Assembly: GCF_014192475.1 (NCBI RefSeq)
Contig: NZ_JACHXZ010000002.1
Span: 294,120-358,119 of the forward strand
Source of the DNA: Simiduia aestuariiviva
GTDB taxonomy: Bacteria > Pseudomonadota > Gammaproteobacteria > Pseudomonadales > Cellvibrionaceae
Reading direction: 5' to 3'
DNA: 64,000 bases
Part shown: piece after piece, positions 18,170 through 27,870 of the stretch
Numbering within the stretch: position 1 is the stretch's first letter
How the letters are laid out: each line of letters starts with the position of its first letter
The notes under the pieces: model-generated
What the model saw: only the letters and a program-made list of their open reading frames with translations
The model's database searches: none
What the model was told of the DNA's origin: nothing
Program-made: the position numbers and the translations under genes

Positions 18170-18607
18170 ATGCAGATAAACGATGTGGCACGGGTAACCG
18201 GGCTGACCCCTAAAGCTATTCGCTATTATGAGGCGCAGTCGTTGGTTATTCCCCATCAGCGCGCTAGCAACGGTTATCGTATTTATAGCCGTGAAAATTT
18301 GGACCATCTCTGTTTTCTGCAGCATGCACGCGCGGTGGGATTTAGCGTAAAAGAATCTGGACACCTATTGGCGCTGTATGCCGATCAGGCCAATCACAGC
18401 GCCAGCGTTAAGGCGTTGGTCGCCGAAAAACTGAGTCAGCTGCAGCAAAAGCGCAAAGAAATAGAGCGCTTAGAGGCCACGCTAACAGACCTATGGGCGT
18501 GCTGTGACGGCCAAGAAAACAGTCGCTGCGCTATTTTAGATCGTCTCGCGACGGCAGGTTTTGACACCAACTTCCCTAGGGACAGTAAGGAGGCTGACAA
18601 TGTCTAA
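18170..18607 (+). CDS. MerR-family transcriptional regulator of the CueR (monovalent copper/silver/gold) type
   Basis: This 145-residue regulator has an N-terminal winged helix (MQINDVARVTGLTPKAIRYY), a dimerisation helix (about 80-110) and a C-terminal metal loop. C112 and C120 with seven residues between them, and Ser77, fall at the same residue numbers as in E. coli CueR. A serine rather than cysteine at 77 marks the monovalent-ion sensors. There is an extra cysteine at 111. The ATG at 18170 follows a strong GGAGG site. It overlaps the downstream permease gene by eight bases and sits behind a CueR-like promoter, so it very likely senses Cu(I), Ag(I) or Au(I). Confidence 0.88.
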   Translation: MQINDVARVTGLTPKAIRYYEAQSLVIPHQRASNGYRIYSRENLDHLCFLQHARAVGFSVKESGHLLALYADQANHSASVKALVAEKLSQLQQKRKEIERLEATLTDLWACCDGQENSRCAILDRLATAGFDTNFPRDSKEADNV

Positions 18608-19724
18608 TGATCATTCTTGCTGCTCGGAACAACCTAAAGAGTCGCCCATATCCCATAGTTGCCAAAGCGACAGTTCGCAGGCTGAAAGTTCTAGCTGTTG
18701 CGATACAGATGCTCAGCGTATTGATTATCTATTGTGGGGCGGCCTGCTGCTGGTCTCGGTTCTTTATGGGAGCTATCTGGTGGTGGGGCACTCGGATAGC
18801 GTGAATGCCCATTGGGGCACAGCCTCCCACACGGTGTTTGAATTGATGAATACCATGTGGTGGGGGATTGTCCTGGCCGCGCTGTTTGTGGGCATCCTAG
18901 CGCGAGTTCCACAGGCCTTAATCATGGGCGTGTTGGGTGAGGGGGGCACAAAGCAGGGGCTGTTTAGGGCTACTGCGGCTGGGCTGGCCTTGGATCTCTG
19001 CTCTCATGGCGTGCTGATGGTGGGCATGCAGCTATATAAGCGAGGGGCCAGTTTGGGGCAGGTCATGGCGTTTCTCATTGCCACGCCGTGGAACTCTCTG
19101 TCGCTGACCATCATTATGATTTCGCTTATAGGGTTACCGCTAACATTGCTATTTATCGTGTTATCGCTGCTGATTGCGCTGACTACCGGATGGTGGATAG
19201 ACCGCTTAGTTAGCCAGGGTCGCCTGCCCGCCAATCCACAGACCGTCGCGCCGGCGCCAGATTATCGTTGGTCTGAAGATTTCAAGCAGCGTTGGCAGGC
19301 AATTCAATGGCATTGGTCCTTAGTGCCCGACATTGCGTGGGACGGTCTCAAGGGCTCGGCAATGGTGTTGCGCTGGTTACTGGTGGGTGTTTTGTTGGCG
19401 GCGTTGGTGCGCACATTCATCGACGCAGGCATGTTTGCCCAGTGGTTTGGCCCCACAATGCTGGGGCTGCTTGCTACATTGCTTGCTGCAACCATCATTG
19501 AAGTGTGTTCAGAGGGATCGACGCCCTTGGCAGCAGAGTTGATCACGCGCGCGGGTGCGCCAGGCAACGGCTTCACGTTCATGATGGCCGGGGTATCCAC
19601 GGATTACACAGAAATCATGTCGCTGCGAGATACCACCGGATCGTGGCGTTTGGCATTGGCTTTACCGCTCTACACCTTGCCTCAAATTCTGATTTTGGGC
19701 TGGTTACTTAACTCGTTGGTTTAA
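18600..19724 (+). CDS. Metal permease of the DUF318/ArsP-like superfamily (Cu/Zn efflux type)
   Basis: This 374-residue membrane protein starts with a cytosolic Cys/Ser-rich tail (cysteines at 7, 8, 21, 33 and 34) and then about eight to nine transmembrane segments in two repeats. The conserved motifs are LDLCSHGVLMVG and ATPWNSLSL in the first half, and EVCSEGSTPLAAEL and FMMAGVSTDYTE in the second. They match the DUF318/ArsP permease superfamily, in which a Shewanella-type branch is described as copper/zinc efflux. The N-terminal cysteines probably bind the metal. Start chosen at the ATG after AAGGAGG. The promoter and CueR-type regulator support a soft-metal exporter. Confidence 0.82.
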   Translation: MSNDHSCCSEQPKESPISHSCQSDSSQAESSSCCDTDAQRIDYLLWGGLLLVSVLYGSYLVVGHSDSVNAHWGTASHTVFELMNTMWWGIVLAALFVGILARVPQALIMGVLGEGGTKQGLFRATAAGLALDLCSHGVLMVGMQLYKRGASLGQVMAFLIATPWNSLSLTIIMISLIGLPLTLLFIVLSLLIALTTGWWIDRLVSQGRLPANPQTVAPAPDYRWSEDFKQRWQAIQWHWSLVPDIAWDGLKGSAMVLRWLLVGVLLAALVRTFIDAGMFAQWFGPTMLGLLATLLAATIIEVCSEGSTPLAAELITRAGAPGNGFTFMMAGVSTDYTEIMSLRDTTGSWRLALALPLYTLPQILILGWLLNSLV

Positions 19725-19759
19725 CTGAAAAAACGGGGCTGAAAGGCCGCCCCTCGGGC

Positions 19760-19788
19760 TTGGTGCCAGCCCTGCAGTGGGGTACAAT
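19760..19788 (+). promoter_or_regulatory. Probable promoter for prfB-lysS
   Basis: TTGGTG (19760-19765) and TACAAT (19783-19788) are 17 bases apart; the -10 matches five of six consensus bases. The prfB start is 47 bases past the -10. Confidence 0.5.
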
Positions 19789-19835
19789 CCGCGCCTTTCG
19801 ACAAACCGCCCCTCGTTCAGGGCTTATGGGGATTC

Positions 19836-20931
19836 ATGGAAATCAACCCGCTTATCATCGCATTGAAAGACCTGCAAGCGCGTACAGACGTGCTTAGGGG
19901 GTATCTTTGACTATGCCACCAAGAAAGAGCGGCTTGCTGAAGTAGAGCTCGAGCTGGCAGAGCCCGATGTGTGGAATGACCAAGATCGCGCACAGGCACT
20001 AGGCCGCGAGCGATCCTCGCTAGAAGCGGTTGTTACCACCATAGAAAATCTCGATGCGGGTGTTGCAGACAGCCGTGATTTGTTAGACATGGCTGTTGAA
20101 GAGCAGGATCAAGATTCCGTTGACGCAGTAGCCGCCGATATCCAGGCACTGGAAGCACAATTGGCAGTCTTGGAGTTTCGCCGTATGTTCTCCGGTGAAA
20201 TGGACGCCAATAATGCCTATCTGGATATTCAAGCAGGGTCGGGTGGTACAGAGGCTCAGGATTGGGCCGAGATGTTGTTGCGCATGTACCTTCGCTGGGG
20301 TGAAGCCAAGGGTTTCAAAACCACCCTTGAAGAAGTGTCAGCCGGTGAAGTGGCCGGTATTAAAAGTGCCACTATTTATTTTGAGGGTGAGTACGCCTTT
20401 GGCTGGTTGCGCACGGAAACAGGTGTGCATCGACTCGTTCGCAAATCGCCTTTTGACTCCGGCAATCGACGTCATACGTCCTTCAGCTCAGTATTTGTGT
20501 CGCCGGAAATTGATGACAATTTTGAAATTGATATCAATCCCTCCGATGTGCGGACAGATACCTACCGCGCCTCGGGTGCCGGTGGTCAGCACGTTAACAA
20601 AACCGATTCCGCAGTGCGGTTGACCCATGAGCCAACAAATACTGTTGTGCAGTGCCAGAGTGAAAGGTCTCAGCATCAAAATCGTGATAAAGCATGGAAA
20701 ATGCTGCGAGCAAGATTGTATGAGTTAGAGATGCAAAAGCGTTCTGCTGATAAGCAAGCGATGGAGGACGGCAAAGCCGATATCGGTTGGGGTAGCCAGA
20801 TTCGCTCTTACGTACTAGATGATTCGCGGATTAAAGACTTGCGAACCAGTGTTCAAACCAGCAATTGCCAGGCAGTACTAGATGGTGATCTGGACCAGTT
20901 TATCGAGGCTAGCCTTAAGGCTGGCCTGTAA
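19836..20931 (+). CDS. prfB: Peptide chain release factor 2 with programmed +1 frameshift
   Basis: The gene is read in two frames. ATG at 19836 opens 24 codons to an in-frame TGA at 19908-19910. A +1 shift at CTT (19905-19907) then continues from 19909 to the TAA at 20931, giving about 364 residues, close to the E. coli length. RF2 recognises UGA and UAA through its SPF tripeptide (KSPFDSG) and triggers peptide release with its GGQ motif ([15 protein letters not shown]). Low RF2 makes the internal UGA slow to be read and favours the shift, giving autoregulation. A naive reading that begins at 19969 loses the N-terminus. lysS follows 20 bases downstream. Confidence 0.97.
19896..19911 (+). promoter_or_regulatory. 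RF2 programmed frameshift element
   Basis: AGGGGG (19896-19901) acts as an internal Shine-Dalgarno-like sequence three bases before the slippery CTT TGA C (19905-19911). The sequence AGGGGGTATCTTTGAC is identical to the classical E. coli prfB site. Confidence 0.95.
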
Positions 20932-20951
20932 TTTATCGACGAGTGCCCACC

Positions 20952-22439
20952 ATGAGTAATGACAACCAGACACCCGCGCAAGATGAAAACCGTTTAATCG
21001 CCGAGCGTCGCGCAAAATTGGCGGCTATTCGCGAACAGGGCAATGCCTTCCCCAACGATTTTCGACGCGAGCATAAAGCTGCCGACCTGCAGGCTACGTT
21101 TGGCGATAAAACCAAAGAAGAGTTGGAATCACTCGGACAGCAAGCGTCTGTGGCGGGCCGCATTATGGCCAAGCGGGGCCCATTTTTTGTTTTGCAGGAT
21201 GGTAGTGGGCAGATTCAATTGTATGCCGACAAGGAAGCACAAAAAGCCTTAAAAGAAACTACCGGCATGTGGGATATGGGCGATCTCGTCGGTGTTAAAG
21301 GGCAGCTGCATAAATCGGGCAAGGGGGATCTCTATGTCAATTTAGAGGAGTTCCAGTTGCTAACAAAAGCTTTGCGACCTTTGCCGGATAAATTTCACGG
21401 TTTGAGTGATCAGGAGATAAGGTATCGTCAGCGCTATGTTGATCTGATGGTAAACCCTGAGGTGCGCGATGTATTCCGCACGCGTTCAAAAGTCATCAGT
21501 TTCATTCGCCAGTACCTGAACGATGCAGACTTTATGGAAGTTGAAACGCCCATGCTGCACGTGATTCCTGGTGGTGCATCGGCTAAACCCTTCGTTACGC
21601 ACCACAACGCGCTCGACGTGGAAATGTACCTTCGGATTGCGCCTGAGCTGTATTTAAAGCGCTTAGTAGTAGGTGGTTATGAGCGCGTGTATGAAATAAA
21701 TCGCAACTTCCGCAACGAGGGCTTGTCAACTCGCCACAATCCAGAATTTACCATGCTGGAGTTTTATCAGGCTTACGCGGACTACAAAGATTTAATGAAT
21801 CTCACTGAGGATATGTTGCGTAAACTGGCGGTTGAAGTGTGTGGTTCCGCAGCCTTTACCTCGCAGGGTGTTGAGTATGACTTTAATAAGCCCTTTGACC
21901 GTATTTCAGTGGTGGATGCGATTTTAAAATACTACCCCAGTGTGACGCGCGAACAGTTGAATGATATCTCTAGCGCCACTGATATTGCGCGAAACTTAAA
22001 AATCGACGTTAAAAGCACCTGGGGGCTTGGCAAAATTCAGATAGAAATATTTGAAGAAACCGCTGAGCACAAATTAATACAGCCAACCTTTATTACTGAA
22101 TACCCTGCAGAAGTGTCACCGCTTGCGCGCCGCAATGACGATAATCCTTTTGTTACAGATCGCTTTGAGTTTTTTGTTGGCGGCCGAGAATTGGCCAATG
22201 GCTTCTCGGAGCTAAACGATGCAGAAGATCAAGCCGAGCGCTTCATGCAGCAAGTGCAGGAAAAGGACGCAGGTGATGATGAGGCAATGCATTACGACGC
22301 TGACTACGTGCGAGCCTTAGAGTATGGTCTGCCGCCCACGGCAGGTGAGGGTATTGGCATCGATAGATTGGTGATGTTGTTGACGGACTCGCCATCTATT
22401 AGAGATGTATTGTTATTCCCGCACATGCGGCCTGAATAA
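20952..22439 (+). CDS. lysS: Lysyl-tRNA synthetase (class II)
   Basis: This 495-residue class II enzyme charges tRNA-Lys. An N-terminal OB-fold anticodon domain (about 55-150) precedes the catalytic core. Motif 2 appears in [24 protein letters not shown] and motif 3 in [29 protein letters not shown] is typical of the lysine site. The ATG at 20952 gives a normal length; an in-frame GTG nine bases upstream is a weaker choice. It follows prfB, as in E. coli, and ends at a strong terminator. Confidence 0.97.
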   Translation: MSNDNQTPAQDENRLIAERRAKLAAIREQGNAFPNDFRREHKAADLQATFGDKTKEELESLGQQASVAGRIMAKRGPFFVLQDGSGQIQLYADKEAQKALKETTGMWDMGDLVGVKGQLHKSGKGDLYVNLEEFQLLTKALRPLPDKFHGLSDQEIRYRQRYVDLMVNPEVRDVFRTRSKVISFIRQYLNDADFMEVETPMLHVIPGGASAKPFVTHHNALDVEMYLRIAPELYLKRLVVGGYERVYEINRNFRNEGLSTRHNPEFTMLEFYQAYADYKDLMNLTEDMLRKLAVEVCGSAAFTSQGVEYDFNKPFDRISVVDAILKYYPSVTREQLNDISSATDIARNLKIDVKSTWGLGKIQIEIFEETAEHKLIQPTFITEYPAEVSPLARRNDDNPFVTDRFEFFVGGRELANGFSELNDAEDQAERFMQQVQEKDAGDDEAMHYDADYVRALEYGLPPTAGEGIGIDRLVMLLTDSPSIRDVLLFPHMRPE

Positions 22440-22443
22440 ACTT

Positions 22444-22468
22444 AAAAGCCGCATTGCGGCTTTTTTTT
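22444..22468 (+). terminator. Rho-independent terminator after lysS
   Basis: Perfect nine-base arms AAAAGCCGC and GCGGCTTTT surround an ATT loop and run into eight T residues, five bases past the lysS stop. It lies just before ung. Confidence 0.9.
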
Positions 22469-22497
22469 ACGGAATATTTTGTGTGCAAAGTAAATTG

Positions 22498-23196
22498 ATG
22501 GAGGGTGTCTTAACGCAGTTGGATCCGCAATGGCGGTCCCTGTTCGAGCACGAGTTCGGCCAGCCCTATATGCAGGAATTATATGCGTATTTAAAACGAG
22601 AAGCTGAAAACGGGAAAACAATTTTTCCCCCTGCAGACCTATGGTTTAACGCGTTTCTGATGACGCCAATGCCAGCCATTAAAGTCGTTATCGTTGGGCA
22701 GGATCCCTATCACGCCCCTGGTCAGGCCCATGGGTTAAGTTTTAGTGTGCCGCGCGGTGTATCTTTGCCACCCAGCCTGAAAAATATCTACAAGGAGCTG
22801 TTCGATGCAGGGCATGGCCCGTTGGCGGGCGATCTGACGCCCTGGGCCCGAGAAGGTGTTTTGCTGCTAAATGCATCATTAACCGTGGAGCAAGGACTGC
22901 CTGGCTCCCATGCCAAAAAAGGTTGGCTGACGTTTACCAATCGATGCCTGCGTGCCATTAATGAGCAGTGTGAGCAGATCGTGTTTTTGTCATGGGGAAA
23001 ATTTGCGCACGGGGTATGTTCAGAGATAAATACGCAGCGACATCGGGTAATTAAGACCTCGCACCCAAGTCCATTGGGTGCCTCCAAGTCTGGTGCCGAC
23101 TTCGACGCATTCTTGGGTTCCGGCTGCTTTGCACAGGCGAATCAGCAATTGCGTGACTGGGGGAGGGAACCCGTGAATTGGCACGCAGTTCACTAA
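22498..23196 (+). CDS. ung: Uracil-DNA glycosylase (family 1)
   Basis: This enzyme, 232 residues from the ATG at 22498, removes uracil from DNA at the start of base excision repair. The water-activating motif GQDPYHAPGQAHGLSF and the DNA-intercalation motif HPSPLGA are both intact, and FLSWGKFA is the family's LLWG block. The start is uncertain: a GTG at 22483 has GGA upstream, whereas the ATG gives the more usual family length. The gene sits directly after the lysS terminator, so it needs its own promoter, which I could not fix. Confidence 0.94.
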   Translation: MEGVLTQLDPQWRSLFEHEFGQPYMQELYAYLKREAENGKTIFPPADLWFNAFLMTPMPAIKVVIVGQDPYHAPGQAHGLSFSVPRGVSLPPSLKNIYKELFDAGHGPLAGDLTPWAREGVLLLNASLTVEQGLPGSHAKKGWLTFTNRCLRAINEQCEQIVFLSWGKFAHGVCSEINTQRHRVIKTSHPSPLGASKSGADFDAFLGSGCFAQANQQLRDWGREPVNWHAVH

Positions 23197-23227
23197 TTGG
23201 CGCCTAAGCTGCTGTAGGTTGTTCTCG

Positions 23228-24064
23228 TTACTGAAGCATGGCCATGGCCGCTTCCATTTCGGCGCTGAGGTCATCGCCCTCGGCATTTTCCATGTCTGAA
23301 TCTAACCCCAGACGCGCAAATGCCGTAACGGTGCTGTAGTCAACGCTGGCGAGGGGATGATTTGAACCCATGTAACTTTGCAGTACGGCCACCGTCACTA
23401 TGTCCGCATAGTCCGCTTCTGGTGCCACGCGATCAAATTGCACGTGCTGGCTGGGGATGTGAATCAAGGGGTCTGGGAAGGCCCAGTGTTTCAATATGCG
23501 GTCACCGATGGGACCGTTCAGGGCCTCGATGACGGTATCCAAAGTAAAACTGTCTCGCAGTAAGCTGGGGTTTTCTTCTGCGTAGGTTAGGATAGGGAGC
23601 ACGCCGATGCGGTGTACTAGGCCCGCGAGGGTTGCCTGATCAGGACGAAGTTTGGTTCTGTGTTTGCACATGACATGGCAAATGCCGGCAATTTCACTGG
23701 ATCGATTCCACACTTCCCGTAATCGTTTGTCGACCAGGTCGCTGGTGGCCTGAAACATTTGCGACATAGCCAAGCCAGTGGCGATATTGCAGATGTATTC
23801 GATGCCTAACCGCGCTAACGCCATCTGCAAATCGTTGATTTCTCTGCTGCCGCGCAACAGCGGACTATTGGCGACCTTGATCAAGCGAGCCGTAAGGGCG
23901 GCGTCGCTGCCGATCACCTTACCCATTTGGCTGATACTTGCATCGGGGTCTTCTGCGACCTCGCGTACTCGCAAGGCCACTTCGGGCAGGGTGGGGAGTA
24001 CCAATTGGTCAGATTCTAGGGCGGCGATGATGTCCTGACTGACTTTTTCCACCAATTGGCTCAT
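23228..24064 (-). CDS. HDOD domain protein
   Basis: This 278-residue soluble protein is essentially one HDOD domain (about 15-215), with LPTLPEVALRVREVAEDPDASISQM and SDAALTARLIKVANSPLL. HDOD domains resemble HD phosphohydrolases but lack the metal-binding residues and act in signalling, often with chemosensory or cyclic-di-GMP proteins. No receiver or output domain is attached. It is convergent with ung and lies 28 bases downstream of ygfZ on the same strand, so co-transcription is likely. The partner cannot be predicted. Confidence 0.85.
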   Translation of the reverse strand: MSQLVEKVSQDIIAALESDQLVLPTLPEVALRVREVAEDPDASISQMGKVIGSDAALTARLIKVANSPLLRGSREINDLQMALARLGIEYICNIATGLAMSQMFQATSDLVDKRLREVWNRSSEIAGICHVMCKHRTKLRPDQATLAGLVHRIGVLPILTYAEENPSLLRDSFTLDTVIEALNGPIGDRILKHWAFPDPLIHIPSQHVQFDRVAPEADYADIVTVAVLQSYMGSNHPLASVDYSTVTAFARLGLDSDMENAEGDDLSAEMEAAMAMLQ

Positions 24065-24092
24065 ACAAGGTCCCCACTTTTTTTGATTCTGG

Positions 24093-25109
24093 TCACTTGT
24101 TTATAGCATAGGGGAGCGCCACTTGATGGAGATTTTCTGTGGCGATGCCATCTATGTGCAGGGGTTCATTGAGTAAGGTGTCTCGAACTTCCGCAAAGAT
24201 AAGCCACTGATCTGCACTGATGGCTTCAATTTGTAGTATTTCGCCCGCCTTTTGATCTCCCGCCATAAGGGGGCTAAACACTTTGGGGGCGACATCACTG
24301 GCCAAGGTAAAAAGATAGCAGTGGCTTTTTAGTGTGGCCTTATAGTGCATGCGCGCGACCACTTCTTGGCCGGTATAGCATCCCTTGCGAAAATTGATAG
24401 CATCTATGAATTGGTGGTTAATTTGGTGTGGGGTATAGCGCTCACGGCGGTCCGCGTCTACCCATAGCACACCCTGTTGAAGCGCGAGTGTGCGCCAGGT
24501 TCTTGCACCTGCTGCCGTGTGATTTTTTGCCAGCGCCGGCCAAAGTTCTAGGGCGTCGCTTTCTGTAGATGTGATCACAAAACACTGTTCTGAATAGCGG
24601 AAAATGCTGGTGTCGCCAGTGCTGCAAACGCTGCCAACACTGCTGGGCGGCTTCAAACCGACGGCTGCTAAATGTTGGCTGGCACGTGCACCCGTGACCG
24701 CAAGTGAGACAAGTTGAGGCTCGATTGAGAGTGTGGCCTTCGAGAACACCAAATATTTGTTGAGATGCTGGGCGAGATGTTCAGCATTATTGCTCGGCAG
24801 CAACAATCTAATGCGGTTTTCAGCGACTCCCAAAGCAAAAAAACTCGCGAGGATGCGCCCCTTGGGGTTGCAATGATCGGTAAAAAAACCGTCATTCGTG
24901 GCCAGTTTTTGCGCGTCTTGGGTGATCTGCCCTTGAAGAAATTTAATGCAGTCCGGGCCAGATAATTCCAGCGTGGAATAATGTTGAAGGTCAATGAGCA
25001 GTGGTGACTCTAGATCCGGAAACGGGCAGTTGGTAAAAAATTCTGCACAACCTGATGGGTTCAGTGCAGCGCCTTGACGGGTCATAAATTGTTGCCAATG
25101 TGTGCTCAT
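24093..25109 (-). CDS. ygfZ: Folate-binding protein YgfZ (iron-sulfur cluster biogenesis factor)
   Basis: This 338-residue protein has the GcvT-like fold. The diagnostic motif FRKGCYTGQEVVARMHYK holds the YgfZ cysteine near residue 240. YgfZ uses tetrahydrofolate to help repair or assemble iron-sulfur enzymes such as MiaB. ATG at 25109 follows AAGG at six bases; another ATG at 25124 would add five residues. It is divergent from sdhE, a common gammaproteobacterial arrangement. Confidence 0.9.
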   Translation of the reverse strand: MSTHWQQFMTRQGAALNPSGCAEFFTNCPFPDLESPLLIDLQHYSTLELSGPDCIKFLQGQITQDAQKLATNDGFFTDHCNPKGRILASFFALGVAENRIRLLLPSNNAEHLAQHLNKYLVFSKATLSIEPQLVSLAVTGARASQHLAAVGLKPPSSVGSVCSTGDTSIFRYSEQCFVITSTESDALELWPALAKNHTAAGARTWRTLALQQGVLWVDADRRERYTPHQINHQFIDAINFRKGCYTGQEVVARMHYKATLKSHCYLFTLASDVAPKVFSPLMAGDQKAGEILQIEAISADQWLIFAEVRDTLLNEPLHIDGIATENLHQVALPYAINK

Positions 25110-25273
25110 AGCTGCCTTACTCATTACTCTGTGTATTCTTGGATGAAATGGCTCTGTGGGGTCGCTATAATGCCAATCGCTTGCACATTAGCAAGTGCCA
25201 ATTTGCCATGCTTGGCGGCAGGCCCTTAGGTTTGCCGTCTGGGCGGGCGCACGCTTTACTTGGAGATCACTCG

Positions 25274-25525
25274 GTGGAAAGAAATCGTTTATTTTGGGGC
25301 AGTCGCCGCGGCATGCTAGAGCTGGATTTGGTGCTGTTGCCTTTTTTGGAAAACGTCTATCCATCACTCCCTCAGGAAGACAAGGAACGTTATTGGAAGC
25401 TGCTTGAATCGGAAGACCAGGATATGTTTGGTTGGTTCTTAAAGCGGCAAGATCCAGATGACACGGAGCTTTTACGCATTGTCAAAATCATCCGCGATAA
25501 CACTGGGCTACAAGCGCAAAGCTGA
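25274..25525 (+). CDS. sdhE: FAD assembly factor SdhE (YgfY)
   Basis: This 83-residue protein carries the diagnostic RGMLELD motif in [17 protein letters not shown]. SdhE attaches FAD covalently to the flavoprotein subunits of succinate dehydrogenase and fumarate reductase. The GTG at 25274, eight bases after GGAG, gives exactly the family length; an open frame running upstream to 25139 adds 45 residues with no family counterpart. The 3' end overlaps the downstream membrane-protein gene. Its neighbours are ygfZ and nadB, both cofactor-related. Confidence 0.9.
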   Translation: MERNRLFWGSRRGMLELDLVLLPFLENVYPSLPQEDKERYWKLLESEDQDMFGWFLKRQDPDDTELLRIVKIIRDNTGLQAQS

Positions 25526-25985
25526 CCCGCTGCTGTTTAGGCTCTCTTCCGGCCGTTTAGAGTACGCCTATAAGTGCGTGCTTTGGATTATTTGTCAGTG
25601 GCTACCCCTGATTGCATTGGTGTTCTGGCTGCGCGAGCGGGAAGTCTACCCGCTGACGTATCTAGCGGTGGCCCATTGGCCATGGCTATTGGTCGTTCTG
25701 CTCTCTGCGTTACTACTCGGCTCATGGCGCTGGCTTCGAGCCCCGTTTAATGGGGCGACAGCCACCTTGTTCCTGCGAAAAAATGAGGCGGGGTATTGGC
25801 TGGGGAGCCACTCAGAGTGGCAGCCGTTGGCGCTTTGTGGTGAGCAGTTGATTGCGCCTTGGGTGGTGGTGCTCGGGGTCCGTTCTCAGGTAGACGAGCG
25901 CCACTACACCTTGTGGCTCTGGGCCGACGGCGATAATGCCGATGCCCACCGCCAGTTGCGGGTGGCGTTGAATCAGGGACGCTAG
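25458..25985 (+). CDS. YgfX/CptA-like small membrane protein
   Basis: The frame holds up to 175 residues. Two adjacent transmembrane segments lie near residues 41-60 and 73-90, followed by a cytosolic beta-rich tail rich in tryptophan. This layout and the position immediately after sdhE, with overlap, match YgfX, described in E. coli as the toxin-like partner of SdhE/CptB affecting MreB and FtsZ. Sequence identity to that family is not obvious by eye. The start is uncertain: ATG 25458, or TTG 25479 after GGAG. The stop overlaps that of convergent nadB. Confidence 0.6.
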   Translation: MTRSFYALSKSSAITLGYKRKADPLLFRLSSGRLEYAYKCVLWIICQWLPLIALVFWLREREVYPLTYLAVAHWPWLLVVLLSALLLGSWRWLRAPFNGATATLFLRKNEAGYWLGSHSEWQPLALCGEQLIAPWVVVLGVRSQVDERHYTLWLWADGDNADAHRQLRVALNQGR

Positions 25986-27613
25986 GACTTTATTGCGAGC
26001 ATATCGGTCACAAATACGTCCTGGGCCGCATAGTTGGTTGGCACTAAAATCGTGTCTCGTGCCACGGGCGCGGGAGCAGGGTAGTCGAGAGAATAGTGCA
26101 GGCCGCGGCTTTCTTTTCGTTCGATAGCAGAGCGGATAATCAACTCTGCCACCAGCGCCAAATTTCTCAATTCGATGAGATCTCCGCGCACTCTGTAGTT
26201 GCTGTAGTACTCGCCGATTTCTTTTTGTAGCAATTTTATGCGATGAGTGGCGCGCTCTAGACGTTTGCGGGTGCGCACAATGCCGACATAGTCCCACATG
26301 AATCGCCGCAACTCGTCCCAGTTATGCGAAATCACTACGTCTTCATCGGAGTCGGTGACCCGCGACTCATCCCATGGGGGGCAGGGCAAGGGCTCTGGAA
26401 TTGCGGCAATTTTGCTGGCGATATCGAGCGCCGCCGAGCGGGCGTAAACAATACACTCCAGCAATGAATTGGACGCCATGCGGTTGGCGCCATGCAAGCC
26501 GGTAAAGGATGTTTCGCCGATGGCGTAGAGGTTGACCAGGTCCGTGTGGCCCTGTGCATTTACTACCACCCCGCCGCAGGTGTAATGGGCGGCCGGAACC
26601 ACGGGAATAGGCTCTTTGGTAATGTCGATACCAAACTCTAAACAGCGGGCTTTAACGGTGGGGAAGTGCTCAGCAATGAAGTCGGAGGGCTTGTGGCTAA
26701 TGTCCAGATAGAGGCAATCTGCGCCAAGGCGTTTCATTTCATGGTCAATGGCTCGGGCTACGATGTCTCGTGGCGCCAGTTCGCCGCGCTCATCGAAGCG
26801 CTGCATAAACCGCTCACCATTGGGGAGCTTTAGGTGGGCACCTTCACCACGCAATGCCTCGGTAATCAGAAAAGATTTAGCCTTTGGGTGGAATAGGCAG
26901 GTGGGGTGGAATTGGTTAAATTCCATATTCGCGACCCTACAGCCTGCGCGCCATGCCATGGCAATCCCATCGCCGGACGCGCCATCGGGATTCGAGGTGT
27001 ATAAATAGACCTTGCTGGCTCCTCCTGTGGCAAGTACCACTGATTTCGCTTGAAAGGCGTGTACGTGGTCGTCGGCATGGTTGTACACGTATGCCCCGGT
27101 ACAGCGCAGTTTGCGGGAGTTGGGGTCGGGCTGCGTTATGAGATCAAGGGCAATGAAGCGCTCGAGCAGGGTAATATTTTTGTGGGCTTTGACGCGCGCA
27201 ATCAGGCTGCTTAAGACGGCTTTGCCGGTGGCATCAGCGGAGTGGATGATGCGTCGATGGCTGTGGCCGCCTTCTTTGGTGAGGTGGTAGCTGTTGGCGG
27301 CTTCGTCTTTGGTAAAATCAACGCCCTGGTTGATCAGCCAATCTATGGCCGACTTGCTGCGCTCGACGGTAAAACGCACGCTTTCTTCGTGGCACAGGCC
27401 TCCACCGGCAGCTAGGGTATCGGCTACGTGGGCATCGATGCTGTCCTGATCGTCCAAAACGGCTGCAATCCCGCCCTGAGCAAACCAAGTTGAGCCCTCA
27501 TGCAGTTGGCCTTTGCTCAGCACAGCAACTTTTACGCTGTCGGCCAGGTGGAGCGCAAGCGATAACCCAGCTGCGCCGCTGCCAATTACCAAGACATCAT
27601 ATTGATACTGCAT
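25982..27613 (-). CDS. nadB: L-aspartate oxidase
   Basis: This flavoenzyme of 543 residues oxidises aspartate to iminoaspartate, the first step of de novo NAD synthesis. FAD-binding motif [17 protein letters not shown] opens the protein, with [12 protein letters not shown] and HPTCL typical of the succinate dehydrogenase/NadB flavoprotein family, and active-site blocks [10 protein letters not shown] and [16 protein letters not shown] take ATG 27613, which puts the dinucleotide fold at the usual distance; upstream ATG 27694 and an in-frame TTG/ATG at 27745 would add 27-44 residues with no ribosome binding site. Tail-to-tail with ygfX and divergent from rpoE. Confidence 0.95.
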   Translation of the reverse strand: MQYQYDVLVIGSGAAGLSLALHLADSVKVAVLSKGQLHEGSTWFAQGGIAAVLDDQDSIDAHVADTLAAGGGLCHEESVRFTVERSKSAIDWLINQGVDFTKDEAANSYHLTKEGGHSHRRIIHSADATGKAVLSSLIARVKAHKNITLLERFIALDLITQPDPNSRKLRCTGAYVYNHADDHVHAFQAKSVVLATGGASKVYLYTSNPDGASGDGIAMAWRAGCRVANMEFNQFHPTCLFHPKAKSFLITEALRGEGAHLKLPNGERFMQRFDERGELAPRDIVARAIDHEMKRLGADCLYLDISHKPSDFIAEHFPTVKARCLEFGIDITKEPIPVVPAAHYTCGGVVVNAQGHTDLVNLYAIGETSFTGLHGANRMASNSLLECIVYARSAALDIASKIAAIPEPLPCPPWDESRVTDSDEDVVISHNWDELRRFMWDYVGIVRTRKRLERATHRIKLLQKEIGEYYSNYRVRGDLIELRNLALVAELIIRSAIERKESRGLHYSLDYPAPAPVARDTILVPTNYAAQDVFVTDMLAIKS

Positions 27614-27700
27614 AGTGGGTGTGGAAACTCTAAAGCTTATGGTGGCGGGATTATAACGAATAGGCGCTAATACTCGGTAGGAATCCGTAGGCATAACATT

Positions 27701-27728
27701 GAACTTTTTTACTAAAAACTGCGTCTTT
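27701..27728 (+). promoter_or_regulatory. Possible sigma-E-type autoregulated promoter upstream of rpoE
   Basis: GAACTT at 27701-27706 resembles the sigma-E -35 element. A TCTTT at 27724-27728 sits 17 bases later, near the position of the -10. It lies about 145 bases upstream of rpoE and is read toward it. The -10 match is weak. Confidence 0.3.
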
Positions 27729-27870
27729 ACAGAGACTTGCTGCATTAATTAGACGTAAAATCTCAAAAATGCCGTCTGGGGACGGCCACAGCGCCCTGAA
27801 ATCCCCAATACCAATAGACCGTTAGCAGTCATACCTGCTGGTCAAAAGAAATATGGCTAGGGAGTTTTGT

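Noticed and set aside
19733-19755. GGGGC...GCCCC hairpin after the permease gene
   Set aside because: Only five base pairs with a nine-base loop and no T run; not counted as a terminator.
27661-27680. Shared ACTCGGTAGG sequence upstream of nadB and near 52031
   Set aside because: A ten-base match between unrelated regions with no dyad or common context; probably chance.
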